Of a DNA stretch of 6,946 nucleotides, positions 1 through 6,429 are shown one piece after another; positions within the stretch are counted from its first letter, which is position 1, and each line of letters opens with the position of its first letter. A model generated the notes under the pieces. That model saw only the letters and a program-made list of their open reading frames with translations, did not search any database and was not told the DNA's origin. The stretch comes from an uncultured Eubacteriales bacterium. GTDB lineage: Bacteria; Bacillota; Clostridia; Peptostreptococcales; Anaerovoracaceae. The translations under genes were made by a program, and so were the position numbers. The stretch lies in assembly GCA_902803185.1 (NCBI GenBank), contig CADCOV010000008.1, positions 1-6,946 of the forward strand. The letters are read 5' to 3'.

Positions 1-1140
1 CTATACCTCGCTGTAGCTTCCCAGATATTTGAATTCCCGGCTCATCTCATCCAGCTGGTTGATCATGTGGATGAACTCCTCCGAGTAGACCGACTCCTCG
101 ATGTCGAAGTAGAACATGAACTCGAAGTCCCTGTTCGGCAGCGGCCTGGATTCCAGCTTCTCCAGATTGATCCCCATGGCGTTGAACCTGGCCAGCACGT
201 TGTAGAGCGCGCCCGGCTTGTGGTCCAGGATCATCATGATGCTGGTCTTGTTCGCCCCCGGATAGATCATGAGGTCCCGGGAGATGCAGATGAACCTGGT
301 GTAGTTGTTGTCGTTGTCCTGGATGCCCGTCTCCAGGCATTCGAGCCCGTAGAGCTGTCCGTTGGTCTCGGAACCGATGGCAGCCCAGTCCCTGCGGCCG
401 CTCTCCGCCACCTTCTTCGCCGCCGCGGCGGTGTTCTCGCACTCGGTGATCTTCGCCAGCGGGAACTGCTTCAGGTATTTCTCGCACTGGGCCAGGGCCT
501 GGCCGTGGGAGAAGATCTCCCGGATCTCCCCTTTGGCGGCGCCCTCCCGGGCCAGCAGGCAGTGGTTGACCTTGAGCCTGACGCTCCTGACGATGTGGAA
601 GTTGTATTCCATCATCAGGTCGTAGACCTGGTTCACCGAACCGGCGGTGCTGTTCTCCAGCGGCAGGATGCCGTACTCACAGAGGCCGCTTTTGATGGCC
701 GAGAAGACCCCCTCGAAGTTCTTCAGGAACATGATCTTCGGGATCTTGAACATCTTGTCGCAGGCCTCCTGGCTGTAGGCCCCCGGCACGCCCTGACAGG
801 CCACCGTCGCCGAGGCCGGGAACAGCTTCGGGGTGGTCTCCAGTGCCTGCTGGATCTCCGCCGCCACCGGGGAGGCCTGCTGGAGCACCTTGGCCTGGTG
901 GTCCTTGGACATCTCCATGATGGACCGGAACAGGATCCGGTTATAGGAGGCCATGTCCGGCGCCGAGAGCGCCGTCACCTTGTCCAGCAGCGCCCGCTCC
1001 CGCAGGGGATCGAAGATCCGGCTCCCGTTCTCCTTCTTGTATGCGGCGATCTTCTCCGCCACCCGCATCCGCTCCTCCAGCTTTTCGATCAGCTCCCGGT
1101 CGATGCGGTCGATCTCGTTTCTGTATTCTTCCAATGCCAT
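1..1140 (-). CDS. pheA: Bifunctional chorismate mutase / prephenate dehydratase (P-protein)
   Basis: This 379-residue cytoplasmic enzyme would convert chorismate to prephenate and then to phenylpyruvate, the committed route to phenylalanine. An AroQ-type chorismate mutase domain fills about residues 1-90 (RNEIDRIDREL near the start, DPLRER at 44-49). The prephenate dehydratase domain spans about 112-290, with QGVPGAYS at 116-123, LPLENSTAGS at 159-168, SHGQALAQC at 211-219, and NNYTRF at 278-283 carrying the conserved Thr-Arg-Phe. A C-terminal ACT domain (about 297-373) has GALY at 310-313 and ESRP at 330-333, the motifs tied to phenylalanine binding in this family, so feedback inhibition by Phe is expected. 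Domain order and length match typical P-proteins. I chose the ATG at 1138-1140 because the chorismate mutase fold begins there; the frame stays open upstream into aroC, but that extension is low-complexity. The gene is 23 bases after aroC and is the last one visible in the operon. It is complete: its TAG stop is bases 3-1. Confidence 0.95.
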   Translation of the reverse strand: MALEEYRNEIDRIDRELIEKLEERMRVAEKIAAYKKENGSRIFDPLRERALLDKVTALSAPDMASYNRILFRSIMEMSKDHQAKVLQQASPVAAEIQQALETTPKLFPASATVACQGVPGAYSQEACDKMFKIPKIMFLKNFEGVFSAIKSGLCEYGILPLENSTAGSVNQVYDLMMEYNFHIVRSVRLKVNHCLLAREGAAKGEIREIFSHGQALAQCEKYLKQFPLAKITECENTAAAAKKVAESGRRDWAAIGSETNGQLYGLECLETGIQDNDNNYTRFICISRDLMIYPGANKTSIMMILDHKPGALYNVLARFNAMGINLEKLESRPLPNRDFEFMFYFDIEESVYSEEFIHMINQLDEMSREFKYLGSYSEV

Positions 1141-1163
1141 CTTCTTCTGTCTTCCTTTCTCCG

Positions 1164-2150
1164 TCAAAGCATCAGATCGATCAAAGCAGCCGCGGCAGCC
1201 GCTTCCACCACCGGCACCGCCCTCAGGACGATGCACGGGTCGTGGCGCCCCTTCACCCGGATCTCCGCGTTCTCCCTTCTGGACCAGGAGATGGTGTGCT
1301 GGGGCAGCGCGATGGACGGCGTCGGTTTGAAGGCCGCCCGGAACACGATGTCCATGCCGGAGCTGATGCCCCCAAGGATGCCGCCGGCGTCGTTCTTCTC
1401 CGTCACGACCTTCCCGCTCTCATCAAAGCGGAATCCGTCGTTGTTCTCGCTGCCCTTCTTCCGGGCCGCTTCGAAGCCCGCGCCGAACTCCACGCCCTTG
1501 ACCGCCGGGATCCCGAAGACCGCCTTCGCGATGACGCCCTCGAGCCCGTCGAACATCGGTCCGCCGATCCCTGCCGGCACGCCTTTGATCACGCACTCCA
1601 CGATGCCGCCGACGGAATCCCCCGCATCCCTTGCCGCGGCGATGGTCTCCTCGAAATGATCCGGTCTCCCGCCGATCTCGACGGCCCTCGCCGATACCGT
1701 GATGCCCTTCTCCTCGAGGAGCTGCAGGGCGATGCCCCCGGCGATGCAAAGCGGCGCCGTCAGCCTGCCGGAGAAGTGGCCGCCGCCGGACACGTCCTCA
1801 TGGCCGCCGTACTTGATGTGGGCGGTGTAGTCCGCATGGCCCGGCCGGGGCATGTCCCGGATCTCGTCGTAGTCGGACGGCCTGGCCGAGGTGTTCCGGA
1901 TGATGGCGGTGACCGGCGCCCCGCAGGCGGTGTCTCCCACCAGCCCGGAGAGGAACTCCGGCACGTCCGCCTCCCTCCGCTGTGTGGAGAGCGCGTTCCT
2001 GCCCGGCGCCCGCCGCTCCAGGAAGGCCTGGAGCTTATCCATCTCGATCACGGTCCCCGCCGGGATCCCCTCGATGGTGACCCCGATGGCCGGGGAATGG
2101 GACTGGCCGAAGATGGTGAACTTATAATGCGATCCCATTGTGGATGACAT
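1164..2150 (-). CDS. aroC: Chorismate synthase
   Basis: This 328-residue enzyme makes chorismate from 5-enolpyruvylshikimate-3-phosphate using reduced FMN, the last common step of the pathway. Family signatures are FGQSHSPAIG at 14-23 with the conserved His18, RPGHADYT at 102-109 with His105 (equivalent to the second catalytic histidine), SGGGHFSGRLTAP at 121-133, NDAGGILGGISSG at 253-265, the FKPTPSI segment at 274-280, and GRHDPC at 301-306. The HFSGRLTAP form of the central motif, instead of RSSARET, is what I associate with clostridial AroC. It is somewhat shorter than many family members (about 350-390), mainly at the C-terminus, but every core motif is present. The first ATG is chosen because MSST plus a following Gly is the usual start of this protein; an AGAGG ribosome site precedes it. 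It lies 18 bases after aroA and 23 bases before pheA, inside the operon. Confidence 0.95.
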   Translation of the reverse strand: MSSTMGSHYKFTIFGQSHSPAIGVTIEGIPAGTVIEMDKLQAFLERRAPGRNALSTQRREADVPEFLSGLVGDTACGAPVTAIIRNTSARPSDYDEIRDMPRPGHADYTAHIKYGGHEDVSGGGHFSGRLTAPLCIAGGIALQLLEEKGITVSARAVEIGGRPDHFEETIAAARDAGDSVGGIVECVIKGVPAGIGGPMFDGLEGVIAKAVFGIPAVKGVEFGAGFEAARKKGSENNDGFRFDESGKVVTEKNDAGGILGGISSGMDIVFRAAFKPTPSIALPQHTISWSRRENAEIRVKGRHDPCIVLRAVPVVEAAAAAALIDLML

Positions 2151-2168
2151 AATACATACCTCTGTAAA

Positions 2169-3386
2169 CTATTTGAGAATTAGGTTCCTGTCCAGGTCGT
2201 TTTCCCGCAGCACCTCGTAGAAGGACGGGTAGGATTTGGACGCCGCCTCCCAGCCGGTCAGGGTCACAGGCCCCTCCGTGACCAGCGAAGCGATGGCCGC
2301 CATCATGGCGATGCGGTGATCGTTCACGCTGTCCGCCGCGCCGCCTGTGAGCCTCTCCTTTCCGCGGATGAGCAGGGCGTCCGGCATCTCCTCCACCTCC
2401 GCCCCCAGGGAACCGAGGCCCTCGTGGATCGCCGTGAGCCGGTCGCTCTCCTTGGCTCTGAGCCTGCCGGCGCCCCGGATCAGCGTCTCCCCCTTCGCCA
2501 CGGAAGCGACGAGGGAAAGCACCGGCACCAGGTCGGGGATGCTGCCGGCGTCGATCTCGATGCCGGTGAGCCTGCCCCCCGCCGGATGGACGGTCACCCG
2601 GTCCTCTTTCTGCTCCACCTCCGCGCCGAACCGGCGCAGCAGGTCCAGGATCTCCTTGTCACCCTGGGCGGAGGAGGCGGCGAGGCCCGTCACGGCGACG
2701 GTCTCCTTCCCGATGGCGCCCGCCGCCAGCCAGAAGGCGGCGTTGGACCAGTCCCCTTCCACCCGGTAGGATACCGGCGCCTGATAGCGCTGGCCGCCCG
2801 GGATCTCGTAGACCGTGCCCATATTGCCCATCACCCGTTCCACCCGGATGCCGAACCGGTCCAGAGTGCGCAGGGTCATGTCCACGTAGCCCGCGGACTC
2901 CAGCCTGCCCGTCACCGTGAGCGTGCTGTCCCCCGGCAGGATCGGCAGGGCGAACAAAAGCCCCGTGATGAACTGGGAGGACACGTTCCCCGGCAGCGCA
3001 TAGGCGCCGCTCTTCAGCTGCCCGGAGAAGGACAGCGGGCTCACGCCCTGGCGGGAGAGCCGCATGCCGTGCTCCTTCAGGGCCTCGTAGAGGGGCGAGA
3101 GCGGCCGTTTGGCGAGCCTTCCCTGCAGGGCGAAGCTCCCCCGGATGCCCAGGGCGCCCACCACCGGCAGCAGGAACCTTAAGGTGGAGCCGCTCTCGCC
3201 GGCGTCCATCATGGCTTTGGCGCCGGTCGCCTTCGCCTCTGCGATGGCCGCAAGGCACCCTGACGTCGCCTCGATGTCGCGGGAGGCCGCCTCGCAGATC
3301 ACCTCGCAGGGATCCCCGGAGAGCGCCGCAGCGATCAGGGCCCGGTGGGCGTCGGATTTGGATGGGATGATGGATATCGTCTTCAT
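2169..3386 (-). CDS. aroA: 3-phosphoshikimate 1-carboxyvinyltransferase (EPSP synthase)
   Basis: This 405-residue enzyme joins phosphoenolpyruvate to shikimate-3-phosphate, the sixth shikimate step and the target of glyphosate in sensitive versions. Visible motifs: PSKSDAHRAL at 8-17 with Lys10, Ser11 and Arg15 in the substrate site; GESGSTLRFL at 63-72, the PEP/glyphosate loop; LPGNVSSQF at 131-139; GDWSNAAF at 211-218; IPDLVP at 283-288 with the likely catalytic Asp285; RLRAKESDRL at 308-317 with Glu313 and Arg316; DHRIAM at 356-361; and Lys384 in SKSYPSF. The loop reads GESGST rather than the GNAGT of the E. coli-type enzyme. The N-terminus is short: the SKS motif begins at residue 9, where longer homologues have about ten more residues. 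The start ATG lies only 4 bases after the aroB stop, with no strong ribosome site immediately upstream, so translation is probably coupled to aroB. Confidence 0.95.
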   Translation of the reverse strand: MKTISIIPSKSDAHRALIAAALSGDPCEVICEAASRDIEATSGCLAAIAEAKATGAKAMMDAGESGSTLRFLLPVVGALGIRGSFALQGRLAKRPLSPLYEALKEHGMRLSRQGVSPLSFSGQLKSGAYALPGNVSSQFITGLLFALPILPGDSTLTVTGRLESAGYVDMTLRTLDRFGIRVERVMGNMGTVYEIPGGQRYQAPVSYRVEGDWSNAAFWLAAGAIGKETVAVTGLAASSAQGDKEILDLLRRFGAEVEQKEDRVTVHPAGGRLTGIEIDAGSIPDLVPVLSLVASVAKGETLIRGAGRLRAKESDRLTAIHEGLGSLGAEVEEMPDALLIRGKERLTGGAADSVNDHRIAMMAAIASLVTEGPVTLTGWEAASKSYPSFYEVLRENDLDRNLILK

Positions 3387-3390
3387 AACT

Positions 3391-4377
3391 CTAAAGGATC
3401 GCCCGGAGCTCCTGTAGTGAAAGCCGCCTGATGACGCAGCGCCCGAAGGCCTCCGGCACGATGATATCGATGGAATCGTTCTTTCTCTTTTTGTCCCTGG
3501 TGATGGCGCCGAAGATCTCCTCCGCCCCGTATGGGATCTCCAGGTCGAACCCGTAGGCGTTGAGGAGCGCCTTGGTCCTCGCCGGCACCTCTTCCCCGCA
3601 CCAGCCCTGGTCCAGGGCGATCTCCGCGATGCGGGCGAGGCCCTTCGCCACCGCCTGTCCGTGGCTCAGCCGGTACGCGGAGAGCTTCTCCACGGCGTGG
3701 CCGATGGTGTGTCCCAGGTTCAGGATCTGGCGGTTCCCCAGGTCCTTCGCGTCCTCCAGGACGATCTGCTCTTTGATCGCGGCAGACCGCTCGATCACGG
3801 CCTCCGGCGCCCTTCTGACCGCCGCCGGGTCCGAAAGATCAGGGAACCCGTCGCCGTCGATCAAAGCGTATTTGATGACCTCCGCCATGCCGTCCCGGAA
3901 CAGCGCCTCCGGCAAAGTCCCGAGCACTGCCGGGTCCCGCCAGACCAGAGCCGGCATGTGGAAGGCGCCGGCCAGGTTCTTCCCCTCCGGCAGGTCGATG
4001 GCGGTCTTGCCGCCGATGGAGGCGTCCACCTGGGCCAGGAGCGTGGTCGGCACCTGGATGACTTTGATCCCCCGCATGTAGGTCGCGGCCGTGAACCCGG
4101 CAAGGTCTCCGATGACGCCGCCGCCCAAGGCCACGACGCCGTCCGTCCTGGTGAGGGGCACCGCCGCCAACTCCGACAGGAGTCTCAGGTACACGGCGCC
4201 GTTCTTCTGCTCCTCCCCCGCCGGGATGACGTGGCAGGAGACGGAAAACCCGGCCTCCTCGAGAGAGGCCTTCACCCGCTCCAGATACAGGGCCGCGATG
4301 TTTTCGTCCGTGATAACGGCGAATCTGCCCCCCTGCTGCACGGTCCGCGCGCCGGTCCCGATGTCATTTAAGTACAT
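3391..4377 (-). CDS. aroB: 3-dehydroquinate synthase
   Basis: This 328-residue NAD- and divalent-metal-dependent enzyme cyclises DAHP to 3-dehydroquinate, the second shikimate step. Typical motifs are VITDENIA at 21-28, the glycine-rich GGGVIGDLAGF at 85-95, ATYMRG at 98-103, VPTTLLAQVDASIGGKTAID at 109-128, GMAEVIKY at 163-170 with metal ligand Glu166, NLGHTIGHA at 220-228 with His223, LSHGQAV at 237-243 with His239, and the DKKRKN segment at 295-300. The N-terminus is unusual: only about 20 residues precede VITDEN, where B. subtilis-type AroB has about 40, so the first strands seem shortened. The start is set by a GAGGTGG ribosome site 6 bases before the ATG. The gene overlaps the 3' end of tyrA by 14 bases in another frame, so the two are probably translationally coupled. 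All catalytic and metal-binding motifs are intact, so I expect it to be active. Confidence 0.93.
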   Translation of the reverse strand: MYLNDIGTGARTVQQGGRFAVITDENIAALYLERVKASLEEAGFSVSCHVIPAGEEQKNGAVYLRLLSELAAVPLTRTDGVVALGGGVIGDLAGFTAATYMRGIKVIQVPTTLLAQVDASIGGKTAIDLPEGKNLAGAFHMPALVWRDPAVLGTLPEALFRDGMAEVIKYALIDGDGFPDLSDPAAVRRAPEAVIERSAAIKEQIVLEDAKDLGNRQILNLGHTIGHAVEKLSAYRLSHGQAVAKGLARIAEIALDQGWCGEEVPARTKALLNAYGFDLEIPYGAEEIFGAITRDKKRKNDSIDIIVPEAFGRCVIRRLSLQELRAIL

Positions 4378-5221
4378 GTTTTTCCACCTCGAGCTTCCGC
4401 TCCTTGCCCTCCCTGAGGAGCTCCATGAGGGTCTCCCGGTCCTCCTCCTGCAGGGCCTTCTGGTACCGGAGGAGCTCCTCCAGCAGGTCGTCGAGCTCCG
4501 TCAGCAGGTTGTCCCTGTTCTCCAGGAACAAAGCGGTCCACATGCGCTCGTCCAGGAACGCGACCCTCGTCATGTCCCGGAAGGCGCCGCCGGAGACCCG
4601 GGCACCGTCGATCATCATCGCCGTGTCGCTCTTGACGTAGGCGTTGGAGACCAGGTGGGCCATCTGGGAGGTGAAGGCGATGATCCGGTCGTGCTGCTCC
4701 GCCGTCATCACGGAAAACCGCGTGAACCCGGCGTCCTTCAGCAGGCTCTCCGCCTTCGCCAGCAGGAAGATCTCGTTGGGATCCTCCGGCACCAGGGCGA
4801 ACAGGGCTCCGTCGAAGAGCCCCTCCTCGCTGTTTTTGAAGCCGCCGAACTGCCTGCCCGCCATCGGGTGGCCCCCCAGGAAGGTGAAGCCGTGCTCCGC
4901 TGCCAGGGCGAATCCGGTCTCGCAGATGGCTCTTTTGTTCCCGCAGCAGTCGATGACGAGACCACAGCCGGCGAGAAGGTGTGCATGGGCCTTGAGCCAA
5001 TCGATGGCCGCTGCCGGGGTGATGGCGATGAAGAGGACGTCGCACTCCTCGATGGTATCGTCCGTCAGGGTCCCGTCGACAGCGCCTGCCAACGCCGCGT
5101 AATCGCAGGTGATCATGTCCTTGTCGATGCCCAGGACCCGGTCTCCCGCCCTCTTGTAGGCCTTGGCCATGGAGCCGCCGATCAGTCCGAGACCGACGAT
5201 GCCCACCGTACGCCCGCTCAT
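4364..5221 (-). CDS. tyrA: Prephenate dehydrogenase
   Basis: This 285-residue NAD(P)-dependent enzyme oxidatively decarboxylates prephenate to 4-hydroxyphenylpyruvate, the precursor of tyrosine. The N-terminal Rossmann fold shows VGIVGLGLIGGS at 6-17 (GxGxxG at 10-15), and Asp33 at the end of the next strand suggests NAD rather than NADP. The helical catalytic half has GGHPMAG at 116-122 with the likely catalytic His118, FTSQMAHLVSNA at 183-194 with His189, and SGGAFRDMTR at 210-219 with Arg215. The last 45 residues are charged and helical. There is no C-terminal ACT domain and no fused chorismate mutase, so this is the short monofunctional form; arogenate or dual specificity cannot be excluded from sequence. 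The ATG at 5221 overlaps the aroF stop as ATGA and has a GGGAGG site 8 bases upstream; the longer in-frame reading would run into aroF and add only low-complexity sequence. Confidence 0.93.
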   Translation of the reverse strand: MSGRTVGIVGLGLIGGSMAKAYKRAGDRVLGIDKDMITCDYAALAGAVDGTLTDDTIEECDVLFIAITPAAAIDWLKAHAHLLAGCGLVIDCCGNKRAICETGFALAAEHGFTFLGGHPMAGRQFGGFKNSEEGLFDGALFALVPEDPNEIFLLAKAESLLKDAGFTRFSVMTAEQHDRIIAFTSQMAHLVSNAYVKSDTAMMIDGARVSGGAFRDMTRVAFLDERMWTALFLENRDNLLTELDDLLEELLRYQKALQEEDRETLMELLREGKERKLEVEKHVLK

Positions 5222-6219
5222 GAGATGGCCTCCCTTACCTTGCGGATCTGCTCCGCCACCTCGTCGAACTGGTCCGGCGTCAGGGACTGGGCCCCGTCGC
5301 ACAGCGCCTTCGGCGGGTCGTTGTGGACCTCGATCATCAGGCCGTCCGCCCCGCAGGCCGCCGCAGCCACCGCCATCGGCTTCACGAAGGCGGCGATGCC
5401 CGTGGAATGGCTCGGGTCCACCACCACCGGCAGGTGGGTCATCTGGTGGAGGGCCGGCACCGCGGAAAGATCCAGGGTGTTCCTGGTGTAGTGCTCGAAG
5501 GTCCGGATGCCTCTCTCGCAGAGGATGATGTTCTCGTTGCCGCCGGCCATGATGTACTCCGCGCTCATGAGCAGCTCCTTGATGGAGTTTGCAAGGCCCC
5601 GCTTGAGGAGGATGGTCTTGTCTGTGCGGCCCAGGGCCTTGAGCATCTCAAAATTCTGCATATTCCGGGCGCCGACCTGGATCACGTCCACGCTCTCGAA
5701 AAGATCGAAATCCTTCATGTCCATGAGCTCCGAGACGATGGGCAGCCCGGTCTCCTTTTTCGCCTCCATGAGCAGCTCCAGCCCCTCGGCGTGCAGACCC
5801 TGGAAGTCATAGGGGGAGGTGCGGGGCTTGAAAGCGCCGCCCCGCAGAAGCGCGGCGCCGCTCCGCTTCACGGCTTCCGCCACCCCGATGATCTGCTCCC
5901 GGGTCTCTACGGAGCAGGGGCCGGCGATCACGGCGAAGTTTCCGCCGCCGATGGATACGGTGCCGGCGGGGATGACGGAGTCCGCGGGATGGAATTTCCG
6001 GTTCACCTTTTTGAAAGGCTCGCTGACCCGCTTGACGGATTCCACGATCTCCAGGCTCTCCAGCAGTTCCATGTCGATGTGGCTGGTGTCACCCACCAGG
6101 CCCAGGACAGTATATTCGCGGCCTTCGGAGACATGCACCTGCACGTGCTGGCTTTCCAGCCAGGAGATGAGGTGCTCACGCTGCTCGAGGGTGGCGGTGT
6201 TTTTTACGACAGTGATCAT
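5218..6219 (-). CDS. aroF: 3-deoxy-7-phosphoheptulonate (DAHP) synthase with N-terminal ferredoxin-like regulatory domain
   Basis: This 333-residue enzyme condenses phosphoenolpyruvate with erythrose-4-phosphate, the entry step of the shikimate pathway. It is the type I-beta form known from Thermotoga maritima. Residues 1 to about 65 form the ferredoxin-like (ACT-like) domain; the stretch VSEPFKKVNRKFHP at 65-78 links it to the TIM barrel. Barrel motifs include IAGPCSVE at 98-105 with metal ligand Cys102, KPRTSPY at 131-137, GARNMQNF at 183-190, LLKRG at 204-208, ILCERGIRTFE at 232-242, DPSHS at 268-272 with His271, IEVHNDP at 296-302 with Glu297, and Asp308 in ALCDG. In Thermotoga the N-terminal domain mediates tyrosine inhibition, so similar feedback is likely. 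The start at 6219 is chosen because the protein then begins like its homologues (MITVVK) and has AAAGGAG 10 bases upstream. An alternative in-frame GTG at 6306 lies inside the leader terminator and is rejected. First structural gene of the operon. Confidence 0.96.
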   Translation of the reverse strand: MITVVKNTATLEQREHLISWLESQHVQVHVSEGREYTVLGLVGDTSHIDMELLESLEIVESVKRVSEPFKKVNRKFHPADSVIPAGTVSIGGGNFAVIAGPCSVETREQIIGVAEAVKRSGAALLRGGAFKPRTSPYDFQGLHAEGLELLMEAKKETGLPIVSELMDMKDFDLFESVDVIQVGARNMQNFEMLKALGRTDKTILLKRGLANSIKELLMSAEYIMAGGNENIILCERGIRTFEHYTRNTLDLSAVPALHQMTHLPVVVDPSHSTGIAAFVKPMAVAAAACGADGLMIEVHNDPPKALCDGAQSLTPDQFDEVAEQIRKVREAIS

Positions 6220-6229
6220 GTTGTCTGTA

Positions 6230-6236
6230 CTCCTTT
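6230..6236 (-). promoter_or_regulatory. Ribosome binding site of aroF
   Basis: The minus strand reads AAAGGAG, a near-perfect match to the 16S anti-Shine-Dalgarno, ending 10 bases before the ATG at 6219. It decides the aroF start against the in-frame GTG upstream. The leader peptide has the same heptamer at the same distance. Confidence 0.85.
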
Positions 6237-6252
6237 GCGAACGAAAATGATT

Positions 6253-6267
6253 GAGGATGTTATCCTC
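6253..6267 (-). repeat. Small hairpin between the attenuator and aroF
   Basis: GAGGAT (6267-6262) and ATCCTC (6258-6253) form a perfect 6-bp stem around an AAC loop, 17 bases upstream of the aroF ribosome site. It lies only in transcripts that pass the terminator. It has no T-run and is not a terminator. It might stabilise the 5' end of processed message or hide the GGAGG it contains, but no function can be shown from sequence. Confidence 0.4.
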
Positions 6268-6275
6268 CGGGCAGG

Positions 6276-6310
6276 AAAAAAGCCGTGCAGCGCGTCTGTG
6301 CTGCACGGCT
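6276..6310 (-). terminator. Intrinsic terminator in the aroF leader (attenuator)
   Basis: The minus strand has AGCCGTGCAGC (6310-6300) and its exact complement GCTGCACGGCT (6291-6281), giving an 11-bp GC-rich stem with an 8-base loop, followed at once by six Ts (6281-6276). This is a textbook Rho-independent terminator. It lies between the promoter and aroF, 57 bases before the aroF start, so it must be conditional if the operon is to be expressed. Initiation at about 6436 would give a terminated RNA of about 160 bases. Confidence 0.92.
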
Positions 6311-6356
6311 CATAGGCTCGGGAAAATGGGAACGTTCTTACGGCAACACAAAACGC
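6292..6356 (-). promoter_or_regulatory. Predicted antiterminator pairing
   Basis: GCGTTTTGTGTTGC (6356-6343), starting 2 bases past the leader-peptide TAA stop, can pair with GCAGCACAGACGC (6304-6292). I count 13 pairs, two of them G-U, with one bulged T at 6353. The distal half takes the last five bases of the terminator's 5' arm and seven of the eight loop bases, so this helix and the terminator cannot form together. A ribosome finishing the peptide at 6361-6359 would cover the proximal half, while one stalled on the Tyr codons would leave it free. The pairing is seen in the sequence; the regulatory role is inferred. Confidence 0.7.
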
Positions 6357-6406
6357 TATTACTTCGCGTAAAAGTAATAGGAATAGGAATAGCCGTAAGA
6401 GGAACG
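6333..6406 (-). promoter_or_regulatory. Predicted 1:2 (pause/protector) hairpin of the leader RNA
   Basis: CTTACGGC (6399-6392), inside leader-peptide codons 5-7, pairs perfectly with GCCGTAAG (6344-6337). After a 3-base bulge, CGTT (6406-6403) continues with AACG (6336-6333), giving 12 pairs in total. The loop holds most of the Tyr codons and the proximal half of the antiterminator. When the leader is not translated, this hairpin would block the antiterminator and favour termination, matching the 1:2 hairpin of classical attenuators. Inferred from complementarity only. Confidence 0.6.
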
Positions 6407-6412
6407 CCTCAT
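6359..6412 (-). CDS. Tyrosine-rich leader peptide (attenuator)
   Basis: A 17-residue peptide, MRRSSYGYSYSYYFYAK, starts at ATG 6412-6410 and ends with tandem stops TAA (6361-6359) and TAG (6358-6356). Six of 17 residues are Tyr (positions 6, 8, 10, 12, 13, 15; three TAC and three TAT codons) and one is Phe; there is no Trp. AAAGGAG lies 10 bases upstream and a consensus promoter just before that, so translation is well supported despite the small size. It sits between the promoter and an intrinsic terminator ahead of an operon that makes Tyr and Phe. The likely role is not the peptide itself but ribosome stalling when charged tRNA-Tyr is scarce, as with the trp and pheA leader peptides of enterobacteria. 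Chance occurrence of such a Tyr cluster with its own ribosome site at exactly this place is very unlikely. Confidence 0.88.
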   Translation of the reverse strand: MRRSSYGYSYSYYFYAK

Positions 6413-6422
6413 TGTTACTTAA

Positions 6423-6429
6423 CTCCTTT
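6423..6429 (-). promoter_or_regulatory. Ribosome binding site of the leader peptide
   Basis: AAAGGAG on the minus strand ends 10 bases before the leader ATG at 6412. It begins only about 7 bases after the predicted transcription start, so ribosomes can load almost as soon as the RNA emerges, as translation-coupled attenuation requires. Confidence 0.82.

Noticed and set aside
1141..1236. Upstream extension of pheA by 32 residues
   Set aside because: It would overlap the end of aroC with Gly-rich sequence and precede the normal start of the chorismate mutase domain.
67..1659. Long plus-strand open frame of 530 codons opposite pheA and aroC
   Set aside because: It is antisense to two clear enzymes in a GC-rich region, where stop codons are rare in shadow frames. 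The translation is Arg/His/Leu-rich low-complexity sequence with no family motif.
1041..2147. Plus-strand frame of 368 codons opposite aroC
   Set aside because: Arg/Asp/Gly/Pro-rich translation without motifs, fully antisense to aroC and the start of pheA.
4091..5491. Long plus-strand open frame of 466 codons opposite aroB, tyrA and aroF
   Set aside because: Same pattern of antisense shadow: it crosses three well-supported genes and has no recognisable domain.
6220..6306. N-terminal extension of aroF starting at an in-frame GTG
   Set aside because: The GTG lies inside the attenuator stem, the extra 29 residues do not resemble the family, and ATG 6219 has an ideal ribosome site.
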